A stretch of 64,000 bases of DNA from Paenibacillus agricola (GCF_011440305.1 NZ_JAAOIW010000005.1:186001-250000), one strand, 5' to 3'. Shown: positions 1-8,172, numbered from the stretch's first letter. The notes: generated by a model not told the origin, from the letters alone. A program made the numbers and translations.

Positions 1-297
1 ACCTGTAGCTGCTCCTGCATCGGCTCCTGAGGCATTAACTCCTACTGCTCCGTTAGCTCCTGAAGTAGCTCCGGGCTTGTCTATACTCCCTTTAGCCGTA
101 TTTCCGGCTACTCCCTCCTGAGCGATAACAGCTGCTGGCGGAATAGTGGAGGCTTTCTCCTCGTCTTTTCCAAACAACCAAAATAATAAATAACTAAATG
201 AAGCTATCGTAAGAAAACCTAATATGCCGAGTGTGATCCATGTATTTCGTCTAATTTTATTAACGTCACGATGTTTGATAGCTCGAGATTCTATAAT
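1..297 (-). CDS. Single-pass membrane protein, 3'-truncated by window edge
   Basis: The frame is open for 99 codons to the window edge, so the C-terminus is missing. A short basic N-terminus (residues 1-18, rich in R and K) leads into one hydrophobic segment at about residues 20-42, then a charged turn (GKDEEK) and a low-complexity outer tail rich in G, A, S, N and V. This looks like a small DUF1510/YrrS-type membrane protein, but the conserved C-terminal domain lies outside the window. No ATG, GTG or TTG occurs in frame before the membrane segment. The best SD (AAGGAGAAGG) is followed 6 nt later by ATT at 297-295, so an ATT start is proposed. Confidence 0.5.
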   Translation of the reverse strand, partial: MIESRAIKHRDVNKIRRNTWITLGILGFLTIASFSYLLFWLFGKDEEKASTIPPAAVIAQEGVAGNTAKGSIDKPGATSGANGAVGVNASGADAGAATG

Positions 298-660
298 GAC
301 CTTCTCCTTTATGTAGTTGGTTCGGTGCTCTTACAATTACAAATACCCTGCTAGTATACCAAATTTATGAGCTAGAAGCATGAATCAAAACTCACAAAAA
401 AACTCATACAAATAACAGTTGCCAAAGTTAACCAACATTTGCTATTATATCGTTTCTCTCATTTCAACGCTACATCTCACCCTCAAACAGTAACTCAATA
501 GTTAATTTGTTATTCTAATCGGTTCGACTCGGTTCAACTTTTATCAGAGACGCTTCACACTTGTGTGTCTCTTTTCATTTAAAAGGCTTATAATGGAAGT
601 CGTAAAGCTATAAGCTTACATGTCCAGCTTTGCTAGGCAAACTAGAAGGAGTGATCCTAC
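298..660. other. Divergent intergenic region
   Basis: This AT-rich gap separates the minus-strand membrane protein from the plus-strand phosphoesterase. It holds a tandem pair of 10-mers (TCGGTTCGAC at 519-528 and TCGGTTCAAC at 529-538), a CACAC-TT-GTGTG hairpin flanked by AGAGA/TCTCT near 546-572, and a consensus -10 box TATAAT at 589-594 without a convincing -35. No coding region was seen. Confidence 0.4.
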
Positions 661-1416
661 TTGGCAAAAATAGCCGTTATCTCCGATATCCACGGAAACC
701 TCACAGCCTTAGAGGCTGTTAAAAAAGATATCCGCAAACGGCGAATCACTAGAATAATTAGCTTGGGTGATATCATCGGGAGAGGTCCACAGCCTGCGGA
801 GTGTGTAGATCTTATACGTGAAATCTGCGAGGTCTCACTGCTGGGTAATTGGGAACATAAAATCAATCTGCCTGCTGACAATGAGGCGGTTCGGTGGCAG
901 CAAGAACGCCTAGGTGCTGAAAGGCTGCAATACTTGGAGGAGCTGCCCTTTTCTTTCGATCTGCAAATGAGCGGCAAATGGCTCCGTTTCCTACACGCGT
1001 CTCCTCAAAGCGTATACCATCGCGTTAACCGCAGTGCTTCCAAGAAAGAAAAGCGGCAAATGTTCGAGCATACAGAAAAAACCTGGCTATCGCTTAAACC
1101 TTATGCAGACAAAAATATAGATGCAGTGGGCTATGGTGATATTCATGTCCCCTATGTACAAATGCTCAAAAACAAGGACAAGCAAGGGCTATTGCTTTTT
1201 AATACAGGAAGTGTTGGTGCGCCTTATGATGGCATTGCGCAAGCAAGCTATGTGATTCTTGAAGGAAAGCCTGATAGCAGCTTGCCGAGTGCATTCTCAG
1301 TTGCTATGGTTCGGGTACCCTACGATGTAGAAAAATTAATTCAGATTGCCGAGCAGATGAACCTGCCCAATCTTGAACGTTTTTGTTTAGAGATGCGCAG
1401 TGGATTGGAACAATAA
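661..1416 (+). CDS. Metallophosphoesterase (calcineurin-like, YfcE/MJ0936 type)
   Basis: This 251-residue protein is a two-metal phosphoesterase. The signature residues are in order: D9-I-H11 (SDIHGN), GD37 (LGDIIGRGP), GN63-x-x-H66 (GNWEH), then a histidine in FLHASP, GDIHVP and GSVGAPYDG. Members of the family hydrolyse phosphodiesters or phosphomonoesters in the cytoplasm; the substrate cannot be read from sequence. The start is TTG at 661, chosen because AGAAGGAGTG lies 8-9 nt upstream and the metallophosphatase fold begins at once. The next gene starts 35 nt after its stop. Confidence 0.85.
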   Translation: MAKIAVISDIHGNLTALEAVKKDIRKRRITRIISLGDIIGRGPQPAECVDLIREICEVSLLGNWEHKINLPADNEAVRWQQERLGAERLQYLEELPFSFDLQMSGKWLRFLHASPQSVYHRVNRSASKKEKRQMFEHTEKTWLSLKPYADKNIDAVGYGDIHVPYVQMLKNKDKQGLLLFNTGSVGAPYDGIAQASYVILEGKPDSSLPSAFSVAMVRVPYDVEKLIQIAEQMNLPNLERFCLEMRSGLEQ

Positions 1417-1451
1417 GCTCTATAAATGTGATAGAAAAGAGGAGAACGGTT

Positions 1452-2675
1452 GTGGCTCGTTGGAAAATCAATTTGATCGTCCTAAGTATTGGGCAATTTC
1501 TGGTTATGAGCGCAATGACGATGGTCATGCCCTTTTTGCCTTTATACATTCAGGAATTAGGTGTGACCGACCCCCATCAAGTCGCTTTATGGGCCGGCTT
1601 TATATTTGCTGGTAATTTTGTTACGGCGTTTTTTTTCCAGCCGCTGTGGGGGAGGCTCTCCGACAGGTATGGCCGCAAGGTCATGCTGCTGCGTTCAGCC
1701 TTTGGTATGGCGGTCATTATGACGCTTATGGGCTTCGCCCAAAGTCCCTTACAATTGCTGTTACTCCGTATATTAAACGGAGTCATCTCCGGCTTTGCGC
1801 CTGCTGCTGTTGCCTTGGTTTCCACCAATACACCACCTGAGAAAAAAGGCTTTGCCATGGGCATCCTGCAATCCGGTGGGATCGCAGGCTCTATCCTCGG
1901 ACCGTTTATTGGCGGGCTAATGGCCGAATGGCTGGGCTTCCGCTCGATTTTTTATGTGACGGGAACACTCCTGTTCCTCGCTTCTATGGTTGCCTTATTT
2001 CTCGTACATGAGAAATTTGACCTTGCTGCGGCTAAAGCAAAGACGAATATTACGATCGTCCAAGGCTTTCGCGTATTGATGAAGGTAAAGGAGCTGCCCG
2101 CCTTATACGGTGTAACCTTTGTCATGCAATTTTCCATGCTGGCGGCGATGCCCTTAATCCCGCTCTTTGTCCAGGATCTGCATGGCAAAGGTGAGATGCT
2201 TGCTTTTTATGCCGGGCTTGTCGGCTCGGTAACCGGGTTATCGAATCTGTTTGCTTCCCCTTTGCTGGGCAGGCTAAGCGACCGGATCGGACCGGTTAGA
2301 ATCCTCGCCGTGTGCTTGATCGGCGCGGGTTTATGCTATATTCCGCAAGCGCTGGTGACGAATATATGGCAGCTATTGGCTGTACGCTTTATGCTGGGCC
2401 TGTTTATGGGCGGCATGCTTCCATCTGTGCAAACCTTGATCAGCAACTTCACGCCAAAAGGCATGGAAAGCCGTGCCTACGGGTTTAATTCAAGCGCTCT
2501 GAGCCTCGGCAATATGATGGGACCGATTACGGGCGGGGCTTTATCCGGGGTGATTGGCATACGCGGTATTTTCATTATGTCCTGTATGATGCTGTTGGCC
2601 AACGCGTTATGGGTTCGCAAAACATTAATAAATAAGGCGCCCAGCCCCGAACCCGAAGCCGAACGCCGAACCTGA
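1452..2675 (+). CDS. MFS drug/metabolite exporter, 12 TM
   Basis: This 407-residue protein has the hydrophobic pattern of a 12-TM major facilitator. The loop 2-3 motif GRLSDRYGRK is intact and a second copy (GRLSDRIG) lies in the C-terminal half; the antiporter motif G-P-x-x-G-G appears as GPFIGG. This points to the MdtG/NorA-like proton-coupled efflux group, substrate unknown. The GTG start at 1452 follows AGAGGAGA; a longer reading from 1383 would overlap the upstream gene and has no SD. The C-terminus is a short proline/glutamate-rich tail, and similar PEPEPKP-like DNA continues past the stop. Confidence 0.85.
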   Translation: MARWKINLIVLSIGQFLVMSAMTMVMPFLPLYIQELGVTDPHQVALWAGFIFAGNFVTAFFFQPLWGRLSDRYGRKVMLLRSAFGMAVIMTLMGFAQSPLQLLLLRILNGVISGFAPAAVALVSTNTPPEKKGFAMGILQSGGIAGSILGPFIGGLMAEWLGFRSIFYVTGTLLFLASMVALFLVHEKFDLAAAKAKTNITIVQGFRVLMKVKELPALYGVTFVMQFSMLAAMPLIPLFVQDLHGKGEMLAFYAGLVGSVTGLSNLFASPLLGRLSDRIGPVRILAVCLIGAGLCYIPQALVTNIWQLLAVRFMLGLFMGGMLPSVQTLISNFTPKGMESRAYGFNSSALSLGNMMGPITGGALSGVIGIRGIFIMSCMMLLANALWVRKTLINKAPSPEPEAERRT

Positions 2676-2714
2676 GCCCAAGCCGAAATCAAGCCCAAAC
2701 CTAACGTAAAAATC

Positions 2715-3350
2715 CTAACGGACTCTCGCAATCGCCAGGCCGTCATAAGCCGGCAATATCACGCCCTCCAGACGCGGATCGCTTGCCATACTGGCATTAA
2801 ACTGGCGCATCTTGGTTACAGCGTTGCCTTGCTGCTTCTCATCCATCGCACGGCCATGCATCAGCGCATTGTCGCCTAGGATGATCGCTCCCGGATTAGC
2901 GAGCCGGATCGCGAACTCCAAATAATTCGGATAATTCCCTTTATCCGCATCAATGAAGAAGGCATCGAATTTCTGTCCTTCGTCCTCCAGCTGCTGTAAA
3001 TGAGGCAGCGCTTCTCCGATTCGGTATTCGACCTTATCCCCTAAGCCTGCATTGATCAAATGCTGGTGGGCTACATCGGCGTATTCCTGCTTGAGCTCAA
3101 GCGATATAAGCTTGCCTCCGTCCCCCAAGCCGCGAGTCAAGCAAATGCCGCTATAGCCGCCCAGCGCCCCTATTTCCAATATCCGCTTAGCTCCGGTCAT
3201 TTTAACAAGAAGCGTCAACAGCTTCCCATAGCCGGGCGCGATGGAAATCTCGGGCATATTGCGGCTGCGAATGCCTGCTTTGACCTGCTCCAATTGCTCA
3301 TCACGTGTTAATAAAGACTCTACATACTGCTCAGCCGAGGGCTGTGTCAT
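2715..3350 (-). CDS. Class I SAM-dependent O-methyltransferase
   Basis: This 211-residue enzyme resembles catechol/caffeoyl-CoA O-methyltransferases (AdoMet_MTase_3 family). The SAM motif is ILEIGALGGYSGICL, followed by the acidic motif DAFFIDADKGNYPNYL, which supplies the metal and substrate aspartates, and GAIILGDNAL. Bacillus relatives include the tRNA hydroxyuridine methyltransferase TrmR, so tRNA is a possible substrate. The ATG at 3350 is chosen because GGAGG lies 9 nt upstream and the start matches the family; a longer open frame reaches 3392 without an SD. It is convergent with the MFS gene. Confidence 0.8.
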   Translation of the reverse strand: MTQPSAEQYVESLLTRDEQLEQVKAGIRSRNMPEISIAPGYGKLLTLLVKMTGAKRILEIGALGGYSGICLTRGLGDGGKLISLELKQEYADVAHQHLINAGLGDKVEYRIGEALPHLQQLEDEGQKFDAFFIDADKGNYPNYLEFAIRLANPGAIILGDNALMHGRAMDEKQQGNAVTKMRQFNASMASDPRLEGVILPAYDGLAIARVR

Positions 3351-3467
3351 ATTCTCATTCCTCCATAACATTGTATAAACGAGCCATTTCACCTATAATA
3401 TCAGAAAGTATACGTTTTATATGTATTGTATGGCTTTTCCAATAATACTTCAACTGGAGTGTGCAAG

Positions 3468-4646
3468 ATGTCAGAAATACAATTAATAGCAACCTGCCCG
3501 ATGGGCTTAGAGGCTATTTTAGCTCGCGAAATACGGGATTTGGGATACGAAAAAGCAACTGTAGAAAACGGCAGAGTTACTTTTGTAGGCGATGAGCTCG
3601 CCATATGCCGCGCCAACCTATGGCTAAGAACCGCTGACCGGGTGCTGATCAAGATGGGGCAATTCGAGGCGAAGACGTTTGATGAGTTATTTGAAGGCAC
3701 CAAAGCCTTGCCATGGTCGGACTGGATACCCGAGGATGCCGAATTCCCTGCTGAGGGGCGCTCCTACAAGTCTCAGCTTACAAGCGTGCCTGCCTGCCAA
3801 GGCATCGTGAAAAAAGCGGTTGTCGAAAGCCTGAAGCAAAGCTACCATCGCGAATGGTTTGATGAAACAGGCCCACGCTATGTGATGGAGGTTTCCCTTC
3901 TTAACGACATCGCAACGCTGACGATTGACACCACAGGCGCAAGCCTGCATAAACGCGGCTACCGCAAGATGCTGGGCGTCGATGCGCCGCTGAAGGAAAC
4001 GATGGCCGCGGCCATCGTCCTGCTCAGCCGCTGGCGGGTCGACCGCCCGCTGTACGACCCGTTCTGCGGGTCGGGGACGATCCCGATCGAGGCTGCGATG
4101 ATCGGGTGGAACATCGCGCCCGGCCAGCGGCGTTCCTTCGCCGCCGAGGCGTGGCCGAGCGTGCCCGCGTCCCTCTGGGACGAGGCACGGGACGAAGCTT
4201 ATGATCTCGTGCGGGACGATGTGCCGCTTGAGATCATCGGTTCCGACATCGATAGCGGAGTCATCGATGTCGCACTGGCCGCCGCCAAGGCGGCAGGGCT
4301 CGCGCGTGAGCTGCGCTTTCAGGTGCTGCCTGTGGCGAGGGCACAGCCGAAGGGTGACTACGGCTGCGTCATTACCAACCCGCCCTATGGCGAGCGTTTG
4401 GGCGACAAAAACGAGGTCGATAAGGTATTGCGCGACCTCGGCATCATGACCTTGCACCTGCCGACATGGTCCAGCTTTATTCTGAATCCGAATAAGCAGG
4501 TCGAGCATTACATGGGCAGGCCAGCCGATAAGAAACGCAAGCTGTACAATGGCCGAATCGAATGCAACCTGTTCCAATACTTTGCACCAGGCGGCCTTTA
4601 CGGCCCAAGACGGGAAAACAAAGGACAAGATAGCCCTGATGCTTAA
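3468..4646 (+). CDS. THUMP-domain RNA (guanine-N2) methyltransferase, YpsC/RlmL-N type
   Basis: This 392-residue protein has an N-terminal ferredoxin-like and THUMP region (about residues 1-160) and a C-terminal Rossmann methyltransferase. The SAM motif DPFCGSGTIPIEA is at residues 197-209 and the catalytic NPPYGERLGD begins at residue 304. The family (B. subtilis YpsC, N-terminal half of E. coli RlmL) methylates a 23S rRNA guanine. ATG 3468 has GGAG 9 nt upstream. The 3970-4330 stretch is clearly more GC-rich than the flanks. The stop codon lies in the loop of a terminator. Confidence 0.87.
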   Translation: MSEIQLIATCPMGLEAILAREIRDLGYEKATVENGRVTFVGDELAICRANLWLRTADRVLIKMGQFEAKTFDELFEGTKALPWSDWIPEDAEFPAEGRSYKSQLTSVPACQGIVKKAVVESLKQSYHREWFDETGPRYVMEVSLLNDIATLTIDTTGASLHKRGYRKMLGVDAPLKETMAAAIVLLSRWRVDRPLYDPFCGSGTIPIEAAMIGWNIAPGQRRSFAAEAWPSVPASLWDEARDEAYDLVRDDVPLEIIGSDIDSGVIDVALAAAKAAGLARELRFQVLPVARAQPKGDYGCVITNPPYGERLGDKNEVDKVLRDLGIMTLHLPTWSSFILNPNKQVEHYMGRPADKKRKLYNGRIECNLFQYFAPGGLYGPRRENKGQDSPDA

Positions 4647-4661
4647 CATCAGGGATTTTTT
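4634..4661 (+). terminator. Rho-independent terminator with the stop codon in its loop
   Basis: CCCTGATG (4634-4641) pairs perfectly with CATCAGGG (4647-4654), followed by A and six T. The loop CTTAA contains the TAA of the RNA methyltransferase gene. The next gene starts only about 15 nt after the T-run. Confidence 0.85.
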
Positions 4662-4676
4662 CGTGAGGTGATTGTG

Positions 4677-6017
4677 TTGAACTTCCCATGGAAGCCCATT
4701 AGGCTAAATCCGCAGCAAACGCTCGCTTTGGGCTTTGCTGTGATCATTTTTCTTGGCTCCTTCCTGCTTTGGCTGCCTATTTCTTCAGTGGAAGGACGAA
4801 CCCTAAGCTATATCGATGCTTTATTTACAGCAACCTCTGCAACCTGTGTGACCGGGCTTATTGTTGTTGATACAGGCACCCACTTTACGTATTTTGGGCA
4901 AATCGTGCTGTTGTTCATGATGCAGCTGGGCGGTCTCGGATTTATGACAATGACCACCTGGTTTGCCATTGTAGTCAGGAAACGGATTTCCCTGCGCGAG
5001 AAGCTTGTTCTTAAGGAATCGTTAAACCAAACCAACATTGAAGGCATCGTACGTTTGATCAAAAATGTCATTATATACTCTTTAATTGTTGAAAGCATAG
5101 CCGCTGTATGCTTTACGATCCGATGGTCCTTTGAAATGCCCTTTGGCAAAGCCGTTTATTTCGGCGTGTTTCATGCTGTTTCCTTGTTTAATAATGCGGG
5201 TTTTGAGCTATTCGGCGGCTTTCGCAATATGACCCTTTATGTCGATGATATTTTTATCAATGTGGTTTCGATGGTGCTGGTTATTCTTGGAGGCTTGGGC
5301 TTTATCGTGCTCTCTGAATTAATCGATTATTCGAAAACACGCCGTCTATCGCTGCATAGCAAAATTGTTTTGTCCCTGACAGCTTTTTTAACCGTCCTGG
5401 GTGCCGTTGTTATTTTTATATTTGAGTATACCAATATGCATACATTTGGCGCTTTAAGCTTGCCGGATAAAATACTGGCAGCCTTTTTCCAATCGGTCAG
5501 CTTGCGCTCGTCGGGCACCAATACCGTCGATATTGCTGGGCTGCGGCAAGCGACACAGTTTTTCATGATCGTGCTTATGTTTATTGGCGCGGCTCCCGGG
5601 TCTACAGGCGGGGGAATCAAAATTACGACCTTTGCCATTCTGATTGGTGCTGTGCTAGCAATGCTGCGCAGAAAAGAGGATGTCGTGTTATTTCGCTTTC
5701 GTCTCGGTCAAGAGTACACACATCGGGCGATCACCGTTACCTTAATGTCCTTGCTGCTGATTTTTATCGTGACGATGCTGTTATTGGCCACGCAAGAGCA
5801 TTCCTTTTTAATGATTTTATTCGAGGCTGCCTCCGCCTTTGGAACGGTTGGGCTCAGTATGGGGCTTACCCTGCAGCTGACCATTACTGGCAAAATCGTA
5901 ATTATCCTGATGATGTTTATCGGGAGGCTGGGACCTGTTACAATGGCCTATGCCCTGCAGCCTAAAAATAAAAAGGAGCTCTTTCATTACCCAGAAGGCA
6001 AAATGATTATTGGCTGA
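4677..6017 (+). CDS. ktrB: KtrB-like/TrkH-family potassium uptake channel subunit
   Basis: This roughly 446-residue membrane protein has the four M1-P-M2 repeats of the Trk/Ktr superfamily. One filter or pore signature is visible per repeat: TSATCVTGL, NNAGFELFGG, SLRSSGTNTVD and FEAASAFGTVGLS. An APGSTGGGIK segment matches the gating-loop region of KtrB. It should form a K+ (Na+-coupled) uptake channel with a cytoplasmic KtrA/KtrC ring, but no RCK gene is present in the window. GAGGTGAT (4665-4672) fits TTG 4677 best (8 nt); GTG 4674 is the alternative. It is followed by a terminator. Confidence 0.88.
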   Translation: MNFPWKPIRLNPQQTLALGFAVIIFLGSFLLWLPISSVEGRTLSYIDALFTATSATCVTGLIVVDTGTHFTYFGQIVLLFMMQLGGLGFMTMTTWFAIVVRKRISLREKLVLKESLNQTNIEGIVRLIKNVIIYSLIVESIAAVCFTIRWSFEMPFGKAVYFGVFHAVSLFNNAGFELFGGFRNMTLYVDDIFINVVSMVLVILGGLGFIVLSELIDYSKTRRLSLHSKIVLSLTAFLTVLGAVVIFIFEYTNMHTFGALSLPDKILAAFFQSVSLRSSGTNTVDIAGLRQATQFFMIVLMFIGAAPGSTGGGIKITTFAILIGAVLAMLRRKEDVVLFRFRLGQEYTHRAITVTLMSLLLIFIVTMLLLATQEHSFLMILFEAASAFGTVGLSMGLTLQLTITGKIVIILMMFIGRLGPVTMAYALQPKNKKELFHYPEGKMIIG

Positions 6018-6078
6018 AGAGAGGATCGAGATTGTGTGTTGGCAAGGATCTGTTAAGGGGTTCCAGCCGTGGTTAGTC

Positions 6079-6126
6079 AAAGAACCTCCTTATCCACGAT
6101 TGAAGTGGGTGGGGAGGTTCTTTTTT
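6079..6126 (+). terminator. Terminator after ktrB
   Basis: AAAGAACCTCC (6079-6089) pairs with GGAGGTTCTTT (6113-6123), with an inner TCCAC/GTGGG extension, and the T-run continues to 6126. Confidence 0.8.
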
Positions 6127-6190
6127 ACAGCGCATTCCGTTCAAAGTAGGAGGACTAACGTTCATCGCCTCATTGCGCCATGGGCTTCCA

Positions 6191-7105
6191 TTACCCGTTT
6201 TGCTTCATCGTTTCCACAAGCTCATGCAATACTTTGCCTGCATCATCATAAGGCACTTGGCAGGTTCCAGCCGCTTTATGTCCGCCGCCGCCATTTTGTA
6301 GCATTAACGCGCCTACATTGGTTTGTGAGGTGCGGTTAATAATGCTGTGTCCGCATGCGAATACACAGTTTTGCTTGTTTCGTCCGTCAACGATCCAGAT
6401 GGAGATGTTTTGCTCTGGATATAACGCGTACACCATAAAACGATTGCCTGGGTAAATGGTTTCGACATTGCGCAGATCCGTGACAATCACATTGCCATCT
6501 GCATATGTATGTTGTTTAAGCATCGCTTTATAGTCAGCATCCAGCTCGAAATAACGTTTTGTCCGTTCCACAACATCCGGCAGCACCATAATTTCATCTA
6601 CTGTCATTGTTGCACAATGGTCGACCAAATCCTCCATTAGCTGATAATTACTGATGGAATAATCGCGGTAACGCCCTAGTCCGGTACGGGCATCCATAAT
6701 AAAGGATAATAAGTCCCAGCCTTTAGGATTTAAAATATCATCTGCGGAAAATTGGGCAGCGTCAGCTTTATCTACGCCTTCCATAATGTTATCGATATCT
6801 CCAAACCTTTCCTTGCCTCCGTAATAATCATAGACTACACGGGCAGCGCTCGGGGCAATTCGTGTTTCGCCTTTAAATTCAATATTGGGACCTGTACGCT
6901 CAAGCTCACTGGAATGGTGGTCAAACCATAAGCCGCAGCCGGGTACATAAGGAACATTTGCCAAAATATCATTTCCGCCCACTTCAATTAATCCATCTTG
7001 CATATCCTTCGGATGTACAAATTTCATTTCATCAATCATGCCAAGTTTTTTAAATAACATCGCACATACCAAACCGTCAAAATCCGAGCGTGTAATTAAG
7101 CGCAT
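6191..7105 (-). CDS. DHH/DHHA1 phosphoesterase (oligoribonuclease/exopolyphosphatase-like)
   Basis: This 304-residue protein carries the N-terminal DHH metal-binding motifs RSDFDGLV (residues 6-13) and FDHHSSE (from residue 61), and the C-terminal DHHA1 substrate-binding motif GGGGHKAAGTCQ (near residue 275). DHH enzymes cleave phosphodiester or phosphoanhydride bonds in short RNAs, cyclic dinucleotide linear products or polyphosphate. The exact substrate is not resolved. Its neighbourhood to a c-di-GMP riboswitch makes a role in degrading pGpG or other nanoRNA worth considering, but this is inference. The ATG follows AGGGGGAT. Confidence 0.85.
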   Translation of the reverse strand: MRLITRSDFDGLVCAMLFKKLGMIDEMKFVHPKDMQDGLIEVGGNDILANVPYVPGCGLWFDHHSSELERTGPNIEFKGETRIAPSAARVVYDYYGGKERFGDIDNIMEGVDKADAAQFSADDILNPKGWDLLSFIMDARTGLGRYRDYSISNYQLMEDLVDHCATMTVDEIMVLPDVVERTKRYFELDADYKAMLKQHTYADGNVIVTDLRNVETIYPGNRFMVYALYPEQNISIWIVDGRNKQNCVFACGHSIINRTSQTNVGALMLQNGGGGHKAAGTCQVPYDDAGKVLHELVETMKQNG

Positions 7106-7192
7106 TGCTGATCCCCCTAAATAGTTCTGTTGAACTATACATGTTCTATTTCATATTATAAACAATCATAGGATCACAGACAATAGCGCATT

Positions 7193-7489
7193 TTAAGCAA
7201 AACGCCTCTCGCTCGTACGGCAGCTCAAATAATGGTATAGGCTTACGAATAGTTCGTTATCCGGTTCACAACGAATTGACAATTTCACTTCACCACGCCA
7301 GTAAAACGTAATCAAGATCCCGCTTTTCCCCATGACCATCTCTACATCCCAGCATGGAGTTTTCAGTTCAAATACTTCGCGGTTAATAAACATTTTGGGT
7401 CCATCACTTGATAAATAAATGCCGATCATATCTGTACCTACCTTGGAGTAAAATCCTTTTTTCATCATCATATTCCGATCTTCCTTCAT
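7193..7489 (-). CDS. Unknown 98-residue protein under a c-di-GMP riboswitch
   Basis: I do not recognise this family. It is a soluble-looking protein with alternating hydrophobic beta-strand-like stretches (IGIYLSS, ILITFYW, VKLSIRC) and a short basic N-terminus; it has no signal peptide or membrane segment. ATG 7489 is used because a GGAG lies about 6 nt upstream; GTG 7501 and the ATGs 18-24 bases further in are alternatives. The feature that stands out is its 5' leader: a c-di-GMP-I aptamer and terminator lie directly upstream on the same strand, so expression should respond to c-di-GMP. Confidence 0.65.
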   Translation of the reverse strand: MKEDRNMMMKKGFYSKVGTDMIGIYLSSDGPKMFINREVFELKTPCWDVEMVMGKSGILITFYWRGEVKLSIRCEPDNELFVSLYHYLSCRTSERRFA

Positions 7490-7592
7490 TCCCCACTCCA
7501 CCCCTTAAGTCTACTCACGTCTATTTGATAAATAAATCTATTAGAAAAGCATCGGGCCGAAGATTGCTCGACAAAAATACTTTCGTGTTTAT

Positions 7593-7628
7593 AACAAAAA
7601 TAGACCCCTGATCATCCGGCCAGGAGTC
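7593..7628 (-). terminator. Riboswitch expression-platform terminator
   Basis: Read on the minus strand, GACTCCTG (7628-7621) pairs with CAGGGGTC (7610-7603), 8 bp with one G-U, followed by TATTTTTGTT. It sits immediately after the c-di-GMP aptamer and before the 98-residue gene. Confidence 0.75.
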
Positions 7629-7639
7629 GCAGTTTATGC

Positions 7640-7752
7640 GCATCACAGTACCTTCGGCAACTGGCTGGCGGAGTACATCATACAAGCATGCACCGGAGGC
7701 CCCTATAGCTTTGCGTCACAAGCTTTCGCTTGCTTTGCTATTATCGAGACAT
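7640..7752 (-). promoter_or_regulatory. c-di-GMP-I (GEMM-I) riboswitch aptamer
   Basis: On the minus strand the class I signature is present: AATAGCAAAGC, a short stem closed by a GAAA tetraloop (AAGC-GAAA-GCTT), then the nearly invariant GTGACGCAAAGCTATAGGGG, and further on the second stem with GCCAGCCAGTTGCCGAAGG, the region that docks the GAAA loop. The order and spacing match known c-di-GMP-I aptamers of Gram-positive bacteria. A terminator follows directly, so control is by transcription termination; whether ligand turns the gene on or off cannot be read reliably by eye. Confidence 0.87.
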
Positions 7753-7794
7753 GAGCAACAAAAATTCGACAACTTCAGCATATAAGATAGAAGC

Positions 7795-7822
7795 ATCTTA
7801 ATAAATGAATCTAAAGACTCAA
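7795..7822 (-). promoter_or_regulatory. Probable sigma-A promoter for the riboswitch transcript
   Basis: On the minus strand TTGAGT (7822-7817) and TAAGAT (7800-7795) are separated by 16 nt. The predicted start falls about 35-40 nt before the aptamer. Confidence 0.4.
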
Positions 7823-7872
7823 TTAGTCAAAGAATACGGGTATAAAGAACTATTTTGTAAAAATTTATCAAA

Positions 7873-7909
7873 AAATAGAGCATTTTGCTTTTAGCAAAAT
7901 GCTCTATTT
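7873..7909 (-). terminator. Strong terminator after the DUF1450 gene
   Basis: AAATAGAGCATTTTGC (7873-7888) and GCAAAATGCTCTATTT (7894-7909) form a perfect 16-bp stem with a 5-nt loop. The minus-strand reading continues into a T-run, so it terminates the HesB-like/DUF1450 transcript just before the riboswitch promoter. Confidence 0.85.
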
Positions 7910-7915
7910 AGGTCT

Positions 7916-8137
7916 TTATTTCACATATTTTTTTGCTTTTTCTATAGCTTCGTCCTCAGTAGCCCCTGTCACATAACGTCCATTAATATAAATGAAGGCA
8001 AACCGTGAGCAAGGTCCACAATAAGACTTACAAGCTACCTTAATGTCAGCCTCGGGCGCTAGCTTCTGAAGCTTAGAAACGGCTGTTTTCATTTTCATGT
8101 GCTTGCATTTATCACAGACGCGAATATCATTCGCCAT
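7916..8137 (-). CDS. DUF1450 family small cysteine protein (YuzB-like)
   Basis: This 73-residue protein has four cysteines in two pairs: CDKC near the N-terminus and C-K-S-Y-C-G-P-C in the middle, followed by FAFIYINGRYVTG. The spacing and the CxSYCGxC core match DUF1450 (B. subtilis YuzB). The paired cysteines suggest a metal or Fe-S site or a redox fold; no activity is known to me. It lies 35 nt after the HesB-like gene and shares its terminator, so the two are probably one operon. Confidence 0.75.
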   Translation of the reverse strand: MANDIRVCDKCKHMKMKTAVSKLQKLAPEADIKVACKSYCGPCSRFAFIYINGRYVTGATEDEAIEKAKKYVK

Positions 8138-8172
8138 AACTTCCCTACCCTCTCGTTTCCCAGCAGCGACAG

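Noticed and set aside
1383-1451. Longer N-terminus for the MFS exporter
   Set aside because: It would overlap the phosphoesterase gene and lacks an SD; the GTG at 1452 has a good SD and a normal first membrane helix follows.
3687-4649. A 320-codon open frame on the minus strand
   Set aside because: It lies opposite the RNA methyltransferase gene in its GC-rich part, has no SD and no recognisable domain, and is explained by codon bias of the real gene.
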